From a virus, in the IMG/VR virus record IMGVR_UViG_3300013014_001806, positions 1 through 39,356 of that record: DNA of 39,356 nucleotides; one strand, given 5' to 3'. The notes beneath the pieces are model-generated. The model made no database searches, was not told the origin of the DNA, and saw only the letters and a list, made by a program, of their open reading frames with translations. Of the stretch, positions 29,209-37,720 are shown in pieces; position 1 is the stretch's first letter, and each line of letters opens with the position of its first letter. The position numbers and the translations under genes were made by a program.

Positions 29209-29706
29209 ATGCATTTAGGTGAAATAAACAAAGCATTGGATCATCGTATTACTGGTGGTAGTGAGTATAGTTGGCAGTGTTACGGATCTAACGCAAGGTA
29301 TTTAGATTATGAATCAGACCATGCTCATGCTACTGTGCTGTTTGATTCACAAACACAAATGGTATATGAAGCATCAGTCAATGCTAAGGACGAAAAGCTA
29401 ACACCATATCGTTGGCTTAATCCTGAATATAAGGATGCATACTATGCTGAATCAGCCGATAAAAAAATTGACCCTAATAATGCATGGGATGATACAAATT
29501 GGTGTGATTTAGAAGTTACTGATGATTGGCTTGAAAAGGCCCGTGCTATCTTTAACGGAGAAAGTTTTGATAACCGAGTACAAGTACCAATTGATTTGGA
29601 TGATGATCTGATGCTGGAACTGTGCCTAGAAGCGCATAAGCGTGATATTACTCTGAATAAAATGGTTGAGCAAATTTTAGAGATGGCTATAGCCAATAAA
29701 ATATGA
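29209..29706 (+). CDS. Phage protein with C-terminal ribbon-helix-helix-like segment
   Basis: 165 residues from ATG 29209 (MHLGEINKAL) with AAGGAA before it; an upstream in-frame ATG overlaps the promoter -10 and cannot be used from that promoter. The N-terminal domain has GGSEYSWQCYGSNARYLDYES and EYKDAYYAES blocks. The last 45 residues (NRVQVPIDLDDDLMLELCLEAHK, then a helix) read as strand-helix-helix like ribbon-helix-helix DNA-binding proteins. It may be a regulator, but the N-terminal domain has no known function. Its stop overlaps the next ATG (ATGA). Confidence 0.8.
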   Translation: MHLGEINKALDHRITGGSEYSWQCYGSNARYLDYESDHAHATVLFDSQTQMVYEASVNAKDEKLTPYRWLNPEYKDAYYAESADKKIDPNNAWDDTNWCDLEVTDDWLEKARAIFNGESFDNRVQVPIDLDDDLMLELCLEAHKRDITLNKMVEQILEMAIANKI

Positions 29707-29996
29707 ACGAGGCTATAAATAATTCAGTACACTGGATTATAGATGACTACAAATCAAATCGTTTACGCTTTATTATGGAGTTGGTTGCTTGGGCTCTTAG
29801 TATTGGGTGTGCCATTGCGATGGCTGGAACAGTACCAAATCCTCCACTTATGGCTCTTTATCCCGCTTGGATTACTGGTTGTGCTATCTATGCCTGGTGT
29901 GCTTGGTCTCGTCGCTCATTTGGTATGCTGGCTAACTACCTCTTGCTTGTCTCCATTGATTCTGTTGGTTTAATTAGAATGTTTTTTAAGGAATAA
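29703..29996 (+). CDS. Three-helix membrane protein of unknown function
   Basis: 97 residues with hydrophobic segments at about 24-42, 48-68 and 75-92, and the conserved-looking PNPPLMALYPAWITGCAIYAW between the first two. Size and topology are like half of a PnuC/SWEET-type carrier, but no transport signature is clear. Starts by ATGA overlap with the preceding gene. Confidence 0.72.
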   Translation: MNEAINNSVHWIIDDYKSNRLRFIMELVAWALSIGCAIAMAGTVPNPPLMALYPAWITGCAIYAWCAWSRRSFGMLANYLLLVSIDSVGLIRMFFKE

Positions 29997-30000
29997 TATT

Positions 30001-30318
30001 ATGTCAGAAGAAACGCAATTAGTATTGGTTGAGTGTGTATCTATGTTTCGTATGCGTTACCTAGTTGAAGTTCCAGTTGGAACTGACAATTACGGTTACG
30101 ATAAAAAAGAATGGGCACTAGACACCGTGTCCATGGAAGAGGCAAAAGAGTTTAGTCAACATCATATTGGCGAGACTATTGTTAGTAGCCGAGTTCTTAG
30201 CAAAGAAGAAGCATTAACTTTATGCGATCAGGATAATGACTATGCTAAGAGTTGGCCTGAAGAAAAGAAAATTGAACAATTTTTTACTACAGTAGGGGAA
30301 CATATTGAATCCGTATAA
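30001..30318 (+). CDS. 105-residue phage protein of unknown function
   Basis: The N terminus MRYLVEVPVGTDNYGYDKKEWALDTVSMEEAKEF reads as strand-turn-strand-helix, followed by IGETIVSSRVLSKEEALTLCDQDNDYAKSWPEEKK. It is acidic and soluble. The pattern is known to me from phage genomes without a function. It starts 4 nt after the preceding stop and overlaps the next gene by 14 nt. Confidence 0.78.
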   Translation: MSEETQLVLVECVSMFRMRYLVEVPVGTDNYGYDKKEWALDTVSMEEAKEFSQHHIGETIVSSRVLSKEEALTLCDQDNDYAKSWPEEKKIEQFFTTVGEHIESV

Positions 30319-30610
30319 TCCAACTGAAGATTGGGCTGAAAATGATTGGGCTACCTTTACCACTTGGCTAAAGGGTGCATTGTATTCTAATGAAGTAACC
30401 GTAACCTTTACTAAAAAAGACGGCGCCGAAAGGGTGATGAAATGTACTCTAGATCCTGAGGTTCTTCCTCTTTCTCCTGTCACTGAGGGGAAAACTGAAC
30501 GAAAAAAGTCAGAAAATACCCTAGCCGTTTATGATTTGGAAGCTCAGGCTTGGCGTAGCTTTACCATCAAGTCTGTGAAAAAAGTCACTTTCTCGATTCC
30601 CAAAGGTTGA
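30305..30610 (+). CDS. SH3-barrel-type phage protein (DUF2693-like)
   Basis: 101 residues from a TTG start at 30305, preceded by TAGGGGA at good distance; no in-frame ATG exists before the domain. WLKGALYSNEVTVTFTKKDG, RVMKCTLDPEVLPL, and VYDLEAQAWRSFTIKSVKKVTF follow the pattern of the small SH3 beta-barrel proteins of phages assigned to DUF2693, by recollection. Function unknown. The promoter for the next genes starts four bases before its last base. Confidence 0.75.
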   Translation: MNPYNPTEDWAENDWATFTTWLKGALYSNEVTVTFTKKDGAERVMKCTLDPEVLPLSPVTEGKTERKKSENTLAVYDLEAQAWRSFTIKSVKKVTFSIPKG

Positions 30611-30635
30611 CGATAAATACCCAAAGTGATATACT
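30607..30635 (+). promoter_or_regulatory. Sigma70 promoter
   Basis: TTGACG at 30607-30612, 17-nt spacing, TATACT at 30630-30635. The -35 overlaps the stop of the SH3-barrel gene. Confidence 0.78.
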
Positions 30636-30669
30636 ACTTATATTGAGTCAGCAACTAGCAACACAGATC

Positions 30670-30828
30670 ATGCGTAAAGAAACCATCTCTTTCCAAGTTC
30701 CCCGCGTGAAAACTCGGGCACACTTTGTCCTCTTTGCTGAGGACAGTCCCTTCAAGCCCAAAGCTGTGAAGCGAAAAGATTCCTACAAGCGTAAACCTAA
30801 ACACAAAAATTCGTTTTTAGAGAGTTGA
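30670..30828 (+). CDS. 52-residue basic protein
   Basis: Begins at ATG 30670 (MRKETISFQVP); an earlier TTG in frame overlaps the promoter -35 and cannot be in its RNA. The N-terminal half is strand-like (RVKTRAHFVLFAE), and the C-terminal half is lysine/arginine-rich (AVKRKDSYKRKPKHK), suiting nucleic-acid binding. No clear Shine-Dalgarno. Function unknown. Confidence 0.6.
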   Translation: MRKETISFQVPRVKTRAHFVLFAEDSPFKPKAVKRKDSYKRKPKHKNSFLES

Positions 30829-30831
30829 GCC

Positions 30832-30924
30832 ATGAACTACCGAATGAGCGACCAAACAGTGATGACGGTGATTGTAGTGTTGTGGACTTTGGTTATATGT
30901 ATGATGTTAGCCGGCATCGTCTAA
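30832..30924 (+). CDS. 30-residue membrane peptide
   Basis: ATG at 30832, 3 nt after the preceding stop and with GAG in front. A short polar start (MNYRMSDQT) is followed by one hydrophobic helix (VMTVIVVLWTLVICMMLAGIV) to the last residue. The next promoter begins 3 nt after its stop. Function unknown. Confidence 0.55.
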   Translation: MNYRMSDQTVMTVIVVLWTLVICMMLAGIV

Positions 30925-30927
30925 CGG

Positions 30928-30956
30928 TTGACAATAAATGGTTTTGGGCGTATAAT
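30928..30956 (+). promoter_or_regulatory. Consensus sigma70 promoter
   Basis: Perfect TTGACA at 30928-30933 and TATAAT at 30951-30956 with 17 nt between, 31 nt before the next ATG. Confidence 0.92.
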
Positions 30957-30987
30957 AGATATATAGACTAGAGAAACGGAGATACAA

Positions 30988-31422
30988 ATGGCAACTCGTT
31001 CAGTAATCGGTGTAATGCAAGGCAACGTTTATAAAGCGGTCTATTGCAATTGGGACGGATATCTAGCACACAATGGTGCGATTTTAAATCGGTTTTATGA
31101 TTCTACCAAAGCCAATCGATTGGTTTCTATGGGACATATTTCTATCTTAGGCGTTGACATTGGCGAAAAGCACGATTTTCACGATAAGGTAGCTAGGCAT
31201 GAATCAGGCTTTGCTTCTCAATGTACGTTCTATAACCGTGATCGCGGTGAAAATGATTCATATCAGACTATGGATAATTGGGAAGACTTCAAAGAATATT
31301 TTGTTGAAGCCTGCGGCGGTGATTACGCTTACATCATGAAAGAAGGTATATGGTATGTATGTACAGCCCGTGATTTAGTTTTGCGCCCGTTGGCTGCTGA
31401 ACTTGAACTAACATCTGCATAA
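30988..31422 (+). CDS. Conserved-looking phage protein of unknown function
   Basis: 144 residues. MATRSVIGVMQGNVYKAVYCNWDGYLAHNGAIL is the start of a protein type that I recall from many phages and some prophages, where the WDGY and HNG blocks are constant. The middle (HISILGVDIGE) and acidic C-terminal half have no enzyme motif. It lies behind a perfect promoter and an AACGGAGAT ribosome site, so strong early expression is likely. Function unknown. Confidence 0.82.
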   Translation: MATRSVIGVMQGNVYKAVYCNWDGYLAHNGAILNRFYDSTKANRLVSMGHISILGVDIGEKHDFHDKVARHESGFASQCTFYNRDRGENDSYQTMDNWEDFKEYFVEACGGDYAYIMKEGIWYVCTARDLVLRPLAAELELTSA

Positions 31423-31433
31423 GGATTGGGTCA

Positions 31434-31565
31434 ATGATTCAAAAATTTCTAGATTGGACATATGATATGTATCCAAAAGTCTGTTATTATCTTGAAATGA
31501 TTTTTTATATCTTGCTTGGATCTCTTAGTATCGGTTATTTTGTGTGGAATTATCCTCACAATTGA
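31434..31565 (+). CDS. 43-residue single-pass membrane protein
   Basis: ATG 31434 follows AGGATTGGG. Residues 1-18 are amphipathic (MIQKFLDWTYDMYPK), and about 18-40 form one hydrophobic helix (YYLEMIFYILLGSLSIGYFVW as one block). Ends PHN. Five nt separate its stop from the next promoter. Function unknown. Confidence 0.6.
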   Translation: MIQKFLDWTYDMYPKVCYYLEMIFYILLGSLSIGYFVWNYPHN

Positions 31566-31569
31566 GATT

Positions 31570-31598
31570 TTGATATCACATTGTGTTATCATTATACT
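31570..31598 (+). promoter_or_regulatory. Sigma70 promoter
   Basis: TTGATA at 31570-31575, 17-nt spacing, TATACT at 31593-31598, 52 nt before the next ATG. Confidence 0.75.
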
Positions 31599-31650
31599 AG
31601 TGCTGAATAGCACATTTTCATCAACTTAGCTTCGTAGTAAAGGAACTCAA

Positions 31651-32028
31651 ATGGCTAATCAAACTTTTAAAGTCGCTGGTATCACTGCTCATGGTGACAA
31701 TGTTAAAGTCCGTTTCACGGACGATATGGTTCGACGTATTAAACAATTTACGAAAGGTGGCGCAAGCCGCTGTGATTTTGTAGAATTACCAACTGAAATG
31801 ACCAAGATTGAAGCACTTCAATATTTGGCTCAGCATGCGGACTTTCAAAGTCCTGCTGATCAGGCAACTATCGCTGATACACTTCTTGATAAGAGCAAAG
31901 AATCTAAGAAAGGTGAAGTGAAAGTTAAAGCTGAAAAAGCTAAACCTAGTCTTGAAGCAATCAAGGCACGTGGTAAGAAAGTAACGACTACGGTCGAAGA
32001 TGTTCTTAACGCTACACAAGACTCTTAA
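31651..32028 (+). CDS. 125-residue phage protein with lysine-rich C terminus
   Basis: The N-terminal half (FKVAGITAHGDNVKVRFTDDMVRRIKQFTKGGASRCDFVEL as one domain) is a strand-turn-strand then helix block with many basic residues. The middle (KIEALQYLAQHADFQSPADQATIADTLL) is helical, and the tail is an alternating Lys/Glu/Ala stretch likely to be disordered. The order suits a nucleic-acid or protein binding role, but no family function is known to me. AAAGGAACTCAA gives the ribosome site, and a strong terminator follows. Confidence 0.8.
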   Translation: MANQTFKVAGITAHGDNVKVRFTDDMVRRIKQFTKGGASRCDFVELPTEMTKIEALQYLAQHADFQSPADQATIADTLLDKSKESKKGEVKVKAEKAKPSLEAIKARGKKVTTTVEDVLNATQDS

Positions 32029-32043
32029 TGTAAAAGTTTTGAA

Positions 32044-32072
32044 GATAAAAGGCTCGTTACGAGCCTTTTATC
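32044..32072. terminator. Bidirectional rho-independent terminator
   Basis: A perfect 13-bp stem (GATAAAAGGCTCG against CGAGCCTTTTATC) with loop TTA. The A and T runs give a U-tract in both directions, so it ends both the plus-strand run before it and the minus-strand fibre operon after it. Confidence 0.93.
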
Positions 32073-32090
32073 CTTTATAAGATATCAAAT

Positions 32091-32789
32091 TTAATATCCA
32101 AATCTTGTTTTGTATGCGGCATACAAAGATTGTACATCAGCTAAAGTCAACACCCCGTTGTATGCTTTGACTAATCCTATGTCAGCAGATTGCACTTCCG
32201 AACCTGCAGATCTGCTGAACATTCGTAATTGATTAAACCCGCCACCACCGGCATTTGTTCCTGTGAACGATGTCCCAGTTGGTTGAGTATTTGTTGCAGT
32301 GTACAGTTGTCCCAAACTTGTTGTAGTGTTCCATGTAGCCCAATTAAAACGCCACACTAGATCAGCACCTGATGAAGGTAAGTTCACTGAGAAATTGGGA
32401 TAGAATGCGTTGGGATTACCGTTGTACAATCCTAACAGCCAGTCTTTACTGGCTTCACTTTGTGTGTTCAACAGTCGTCCAGGTGATGTGGCTATGCGTC
32501 TGTAAACCATGAATACTGAGTAACTTTGTCCTGTGACCCAGTTGGGTCCACCGTACATGACATCTGTTCCTAGCGAGGTGCTTTTTCTAAATAATCCACC
32601 ATTGTCAGCTTGCCAAGAAATACTTGAGCCGGCGTTAGTCACTGTGATAGGATAAGCGCCTGCGCCTGCTACAATAGAACCATTTACAGGCACCGCCGAA
32701 TAATTTGCTGCATCTAAATCATAAAATAAGACTGGAGTAGTAGAAAGAGATTTCCAATTTCCAATTGTAGATTGCATAATCCCACCCAT
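32091..32789 (-). CDS. Tail adhesin with LamG/concanavalin-like lectin fold
   Basis: 232 residues. VLFYDLDAANYSAVPVNGS starts a beta sandwich; SYSVFMVYRRI, WLLGLYNGNPNAFYPNFSVN and the end DIGLVKAYNGVLTLADVQSLYAAYKTRFGY are the usual closing strands and helix of LamG-like domains in phage adhesins. It probably binds a surface glycan at the tail tip. Its ATG overlaps the stop of the long fibre gene (TAATG), so the two are translated together. It is last in the minus-strand block. Confidence 0.78.
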   Translation of the reverse strand: MGGIMQSTIGNWKSLSTTPVLFYDLDAANYSAVPVNGSIVAGAGAYPITVTNAGSSISWQADNGGLFRKSTSLGTDVMYGGPNWVTGQSYSVFMVYRRIATSPGRLLNTQSEASKDWLLGLYNGNPNAFYPNFSVNLPSSGADLVWRFNWATWNTTTSLGQLYTATNTQPTGTSFTGTNAGGGGFNQLRMFSRSAGSEVQSADIGLVKAYNGVLTLADVQSLYAAYKTRFGY

Positions 32790-35700
32790 TATGCTACTCC
32801 TGTACCGCTAATCATCCAAGTATCAGAATTTACTTTCATTAATGTTGCCATACCATAATTACTTACTGCACGGTTTGCCGCTGTTGAGTTACCTGCCATA
32901 TACAATGTTACACCACTAGCCGCATTTACTAGTACATTTCCTGTAGCCTGAACAACAATACTAATTGCTGTACCAGTTGCAAATGTTGTAGTTGCATTAT
33001 TTGGAATAGTTAATGTAAAGTTACCTGATGATGTTGAGTAGTAATGTTTGCCTGCATCAGATAGTGCAATTGTAGTATTACTTGCTGCGACTTGCGGGAT
33101 ATTCAAGTAACCGATAGCAAAACCGTTTGTGTTACCACTTATATTTCCAGTAAACACACCATCAGTAGCACCAATATTAGCAACATTAGCATTACCGGTA
33201 ATGTTTGCAGTACCGGTGATGTTTGCACCAGTGCTTGTAACTACTAATTCAACGTTGCTACCGGCTGATTGAATTGAAACATTGCCGTTACTAGTAATAG
33301 TAATGTTTGAGTTACCATTCTGCAATAGACCGCTATTGATAGTAGTAATGTTACCGGTTGTAATGATAGCAGTTGTTGTGCCCAAATTACCAACGTTAGC
33401 ATTACCAGTAGTCGTTAAGGTATCAGCATTGATATTCTGACTGTATAAAATTGAGCTTAATGATGTGCCAGCAAATGTGGAGTTTGCTTTGTCATAAATA
33501 GCGTTTATAATAGAATAGAATCCACCAAAACTATTTCTTGCTACGTTTGTGAGATCAGGTATCAATGTTTGGGTATTGTTTAATGTTAACACTGAACCAG
33601 CACTTTGCGTTATGGCATTAGCAGTATTAGCAGCAGCATAGACCAGCGTGTCAGAAAGTTGTAGTGTTCCTGCCGTCAAAGTTACCGGGCCCATTGAAAC
33701 AACTGCTTTGGCCAAAACGCCGGCTGCGGCATTGTTTACAGTAAGCGTAAAATAATTACCACCAACTAAAACTGTTGTTCCTGTACCAGTAATGTTTAAT
33801 GTAGCAGAAGATAAATCACATCCTCTAAAATTTGTATATGCTGAAGATGTTTTAGTTACTGCACCTGTCACTGTACAACCAATTAAATCAACTGACCCGG
33901 TTGCGGAAGTTGCCGAGATAACAAGATTGTTCATCTTCAGCCCATCAATAGTACATCCTGTTGTAACAGTCAATGTACCACTAATCGTTGTATTTTTACC
34001 CACTAACTCATGTGTGGTTAAAACAGTGTATTGAGTATCAATGGTTACGTTTTCTACATAATCACCAGGATGCAATACAATTGTTTTTCTTTGTCCCGCC
34101 GATGATGTTTCAAAGGCTTCCGCCAATAATGCTTTAGCTCTAGCAATAGTTTTAACTGGGGTGCCAATAGTACCGTTACCAGTATCATTAAGGGCACTCG
34201 GGCTAACATGAATTTCTATTGCATATCCTGTAATGTATATGCTTGATGCATCTATATAGTTGCTGTATGTGACAGCACCTGTTCCTTCAACATACTGTAA
34301 AACTCTTTTGGTTGCATACGCACTAGTAGCACCACTTTGAGAGAATGTATAATTACTCAGTATGTTTCCGCTTACAGTAAGATTACCGGTAATATTAGCA
34401 CCTGTACCAGTAACTGTCATCGTAGTATTACCTACTGCTGCTATTGTTACATTGCCGTTTGCGGTTGCGATAGATACATTACTATTGCCGTTACTAATAT
34501 TACTTCCATCTAATGACACTTGGGTGCCGTTAGCGTAGTTAACTGCAAAAGTATTAGCTGGTAATGTTAATGTACCATTTACACCAAAGGCCCATGTATT
34601 AGCATTGGCTGTGATATTAACACTAGTATTAGCAGTTTCACTTATTTGGCTACCTTGAGGCAACGTTAATACACCACTAGCATTAAAATCCCATAGACTA
34701 GGACCAGCGTTACCACCATTTTGTCCTACTGCTATTCTAACAATCTTTGATCCTGAAGTAGGATTAGCATACACTGCCGCTATATTACTAGTGCCGACGT
34801 TGCCAATATCTTCTACCCAAAGACTTGATACACCACCGTTACTACCACTTGATACTGATAGTAATGGTAGATTGTTAGCTGGCGCAATCAATGCCGCATT
34901 TGTTCCAAAGACACTAGTGTTACCTGCTATTACAAGATTGCTAGGTAATGTTAGATTACCAGTTGTGTCAAGAGTCCAAGATACTATATTACCAGGGTCG
35001 GCAAGATTGGTATATAATACCATATTTGCTTCAGTTCCTATCTCACCGTTATCAGCGTAAATAGCTATCCTGTTGCCAGTAGATCCAGACAAGTTTAAGT
35101 AATCTACTGACATAGCAAGATTAGCAGGACCCGTTAAATCAAACACATCAGACCTAATTGTAGGAGTTGCACCGCCGCTGACAGTTAAGATAGGATCAGT
35201 AGTATTAGGACCAGTATCACGCGGGAATGTTGTATTACCAGTATTGTCGAAGAGCCAGTAGTTTACTGTAGTTGCGTTATTACCTACAGCAATCAATACA
35301 TTTCCTTCGCCACCACTTGGGTAATTCATTGCTATTGATGCAACACTATCGGGTGCGCTGGCATTTGCTGTCCAACCTATTACTACAACGGAGTTAGCAC
35401 CTTCTCCTACAATTTCTAGACCCTCGTCATATTGATATATCCTTGAACCACTACCAGCTCCTGGGCCAATCACTAAATTACTTGGTGTATCTAAGTTACC
35501 ATCTACACCAAATGTCCACGTGGCTGCGTTTCCTGAGTAGTCGCTGGTATTGATATTTATGTTGCCGGTGTTGGCTATTTTTACAGACCTAACATCATCA
35601 CCGATGTATAGATCAAAATATTCACTATTGCCAGAGTCAAAGTGTATGTGTGAGGGTTGATCCCCGCCACGCACTCTTAAATATTGTACTGCACTATTAG

Positions 35701-37669
35701 CAATACTAGCATTTCCAGGGGCCAAATACAATCCACCACTGCCATCATTGCTGCCAGTGCCTATTACAATTTGGTCGCTAAATGTTACATTGCCTGTGTT
35801 ACCTCCACCACCAATTGCTACTTGTGTACCATTAGCATAGTTAACTGAGAATGTATTACCAGGAAGTATCAAATTACCAGTTGTATCAAAATTCCATAAA
35901 TAGTTTGTAGTATCTGCTAGTGTCTGCATGTATGTGCCATTGGCATTGGCAATTACATATGATTGGCCGTCATTACTTCCTATTTGTGCTCCATCGCTAG
36001 CTGCCTGTAATGTGGTTAATCCATAATTATTCCATAATATCCCACCATCTGACAGTACTAAATTGCCATAGGCAACAAATGACCATGTACTATTACCTGC
36101 ATTTATGTTGACATTTGAAGCTGAACCAATGCTGGAATCAGGTGCTGCAATAGCTAGGAAAATATTTCCGGGGGTGGTTAAGTTACCAGTAGTATCAAAC
36201 TCCCATTGGTATTGAACACCATTTCTATCGGTATTAATATAAGCACCACCATCTTCTACATAAATGAAGTTATCTAAGTTACCAGAAGCTAGTTCAGCAT
36301 AACCACCAATCGGAGCTATAATATCAATACCATCTGAATATACAGTTCCAATACTTCCTTGATTACCCGGTATTGTTAGATTGCCATCTGTGTTAAAAGT
36401 CCAAACTTGACTATTTGCAACTACATTTACGTTGCCTAAGCCATTACCTATGATTTGGATATCTGCATTAGCTAAATCAGTTGATATATTTGCGGCATCA
36501 AATGTAACATTACCTGTGTTAGCATTGCCACCACCGCCATATGGACTACCATTAGCATAGTTGATACTTGATGTATTGCTCGGTAATGTTAAATTACCGT
36601 TTGTACTAAATCGCCATTGATTACTATTAGTTCTGTCACTAATGACAAAATTATTATTACCGTTACCAAGAATACCAAAGTCCCATTGTTGTGTAGCATT
36701 GGCTTGATCTTGTACTGACAAGTAAGCACTGCGAGGTATGTTGTAGTTGTCATCATATCCAACTACTGTTAGTCCAGGACCAGCAACAATTCCAAAATCA
36801 GTACTCTCTACTCTAGGTGCAAGAACTTGTAAATAAGGTGAGTAATCAAGCCGTTGTTGATATGCATTAGTTCCATTCAATGTTGGCATACCATTGCTGT
36901 CAAACTGTAGTGTACTATAGGTATCTCCGGGAGTGCCGCCCTGATTGGAGAACGTTCCTTGCCAGTTTACTTGTACTTCTCCTGAAGTTCCGGCTGAGGG
37001 TATATTGGTAAGTTGACTACCATCACCGATAAACGCATTAGCAGTGACATTACCTGTCGTAGTTATTATATTACTACCAAATGCACTTAGCAATGTTACA
37101 ACATTGCTATTGCCATAGCTACTATTCCCACCTGTCTGTTCTGCCCAACTCAGTATACCAAACCCATCTGTCTGTAGTACATAGTTTGGACTACCACCAG
37201 TAATGGTAATATTAGTTACAGCACCTAGATTAGCTAGACCAGTGACGTTTAATGATGTTAGTGTACCGACACTGGTAATATTTGGTTGGGCATTTACAGC
37301 AACAGTGTTGGCTATGTTAGCACTGACTGCACTGCCATTTAATGTACCTGAGAATACATTGGCAATTGCCAGATTGCCTAAATTAGCATTGCCTGCATTG
37401 ATATTACCCAATACATCCAGACTAGTTAGTGTACCAACACTAGTGATATTTGGTTGTGCAGCATATGCTACAAACTGCGATACTGTTGCTTGGGCAGCAG
37501 GAGGAAAATAAGAGCCTCCCGCTCCTGTTAATATTAAATTTCCTACGATTTGTAGGTTAGCTTTTTCAGTAGTAGGGGTACCAGTCATGTTTACTACGGG
37601 TACCAACGTAGTAAACATGATACTAGTACCGATGTCATTAAGCGAGGTGATTTTAATAGCTTGAACCAT
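32789..37669 (-). CDS. Long tail fibre with a parallel beta-helix segment
   Basis: 1626 residues made mostly of short repeats: TSVGTLTSLDVLGNI-type, TWTFDTTGNLTLPGN-type (about a dozen copies at 200-1090), and NGNSNVTI / TGANITGNLTVSGN types. Residues about 1145-1390 are different: VSPSALNDTGNGTIGTPVKTI, KTIVLHPGDYVENV and following GTLTVTTGCTIDGLKM form a pectate-lyase-like right-handed beta-helix, a usual place for receptor binding or glycan cleavage in tail spikes. The C-terminal 90 residues (GKHYYSTSSGNFTLTIPN onward) resemble the end domain of phage fibres. No S74 chaperone domain is present here. A late-type box lies upstream and AGGGA precedes the ATG. Confidence 0.88.
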   Translation of the reverse strand: MVQAIKITSLNDIGTSIMFTTLVPVVNMTGTPTTEKANLQIVGNLILTGAGGSYFPPAAQATVSQFVAYAAQPNITSVGTLTSLDVLGNINAGNANLGNLAIANVFSGTLNGSAVSANIANTVAVNAQPNITSVGTLTSLNVTGLANLGAVTNITITGGSPNYVLQTDGFGILSWAEQTGGNSSYGNSNVVTLLSAFGSNIITTTGNVTANAFIGDGSQLTNIPSAGTSGEVQVNWQGTFSNQGGTPGDTYSTLQFDSNGMPTLNGTNAYQQRLDYSPYLQVLAPRVESTDFGIVAGPGLTVVGYDDNYNIPRSAYLSVQDQANATQQWDFGILGNGNNNFVISDRTNSNQWRFSTNGNLTLPSNTSSINYANGSPYGGGGNANTGNVTFDAANISTDLANADIQIIGNGLGNVNVVANSQVWTFNTDGNLTIPGNQGSIGTVYSDGIDIIAPIGGYAELASGNLDNFIYVEDGGAYINTDRNGVQYQWEFDTTGNLTTPGNIFLAIAAPDSSIGSASNVNINAGNSTWSFVAYGNLVLSDGGILWNNYGLTTLQAASDGAQIGSNDGQSYVIANANGTYMQTLADTTNYLWNFDTTGNLILPGNTFSVNYANGTQVAIGGGGNTGNVTFSDQIVIGTGSNDGSGGLYLAPGNASIANSAVQYLRVRGGDQPSHIHFDSGNSEYFDLYIGDDVRSVKIANTGNININTSDYSGNAATWTFGVDGNLDTPSNLVIGPGAGSGSRIYQYDEGLEIVGEGANSVVVIGWTANASAPDSVASIAMNYPSGGEGNVLIAVGNNATTVNYWLFDNTGNTTFPRDTGPNTTDPILTVSGGATPTIRSDVFDLTGPANLAMSVDYLNLSGSTGNRIAIYADNGEIGTEANMVLYTNLADPGNIVSWTLDTTGNLTLPSNLVIAGNTSVFGTNAALIAPANNLPLLSVSSGSNGGVSSLWVEDIGNVGTSNIAAVYANPTSGSKIVRIAVGQNGGNAGPSLWDFNASGVLTLPQGSQISETANTSVNITANANTWAFGVNGTLTLPANTFAVNYANGTQVSLDGSNISNGNSNVSIATANGNVTIAAVGNTTMTVTGTGANITGNLTVSGNILSNYTFSQSGATSAYATKRVLQYVEGTGAVTYSNYIDASSIYITGYAIEIHVSPSALNDTGNGTIGTPVKTIARAKALLAEAFETSSAGQRKTIVLHPGDYVENVTIDTQYTVLTTHELVGKNTTISGTLTVTTGCTIDGLKMNNLVISATSATGSVDLIGCTVTGAVTKTSSAYTNFRGCDLSSATLNITGTGTTVLVGGNYFTLTVNNAAAGVLAKAVVSMGPVTLTAGTLQLSDTLVYAAANTANAITQSAGSVLTLNNTQTLIPDLTNVARNSFGGFYSIINAIYDKANSTFAGTSLSSILYSQNINADTLTTTGNANVGNLGTTTAIITTGNITTINSGLLQNGNSNITITSNGNVSIQSAGSNVELVVTSTGANITGTANITGNANVANIGATDGVFTGNISGNTNGFAIGYLNIPQVAASNTTIALSDAGKHYYSTSSGNFTLTIPNNATTTFATGTAISIVVQATGNVLVNAASGVTLYMAGNSTAANRAVSNYGMATLMKVNSDTWMISGTGVA

Positions 37670-37693
37670 ATTATATATTCCCTATGTCATATA

Positions 37694-37701
37694 TATTTAT
37701 G
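37694..37701 (-). promoter_or_regulatory. Late promoter-like box CATAAATA
   Basis: Seven of eight positions match TATAAATA on the minus strand, 24 nt before the long fibre ATG, inside the 51-nt gap between fibre genes. Confidence 0.5.
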
Positions 37702-37720
37702 ATAACCAATCAATTTGATT

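Noticed and set aside
29743-29973. Hydrophobic 76-codon frame overlapping the membrane protein gene
   Set aside because: It is a shifted frame of the 29703 gene, which has better start coupling and a recognisable helix pattern.
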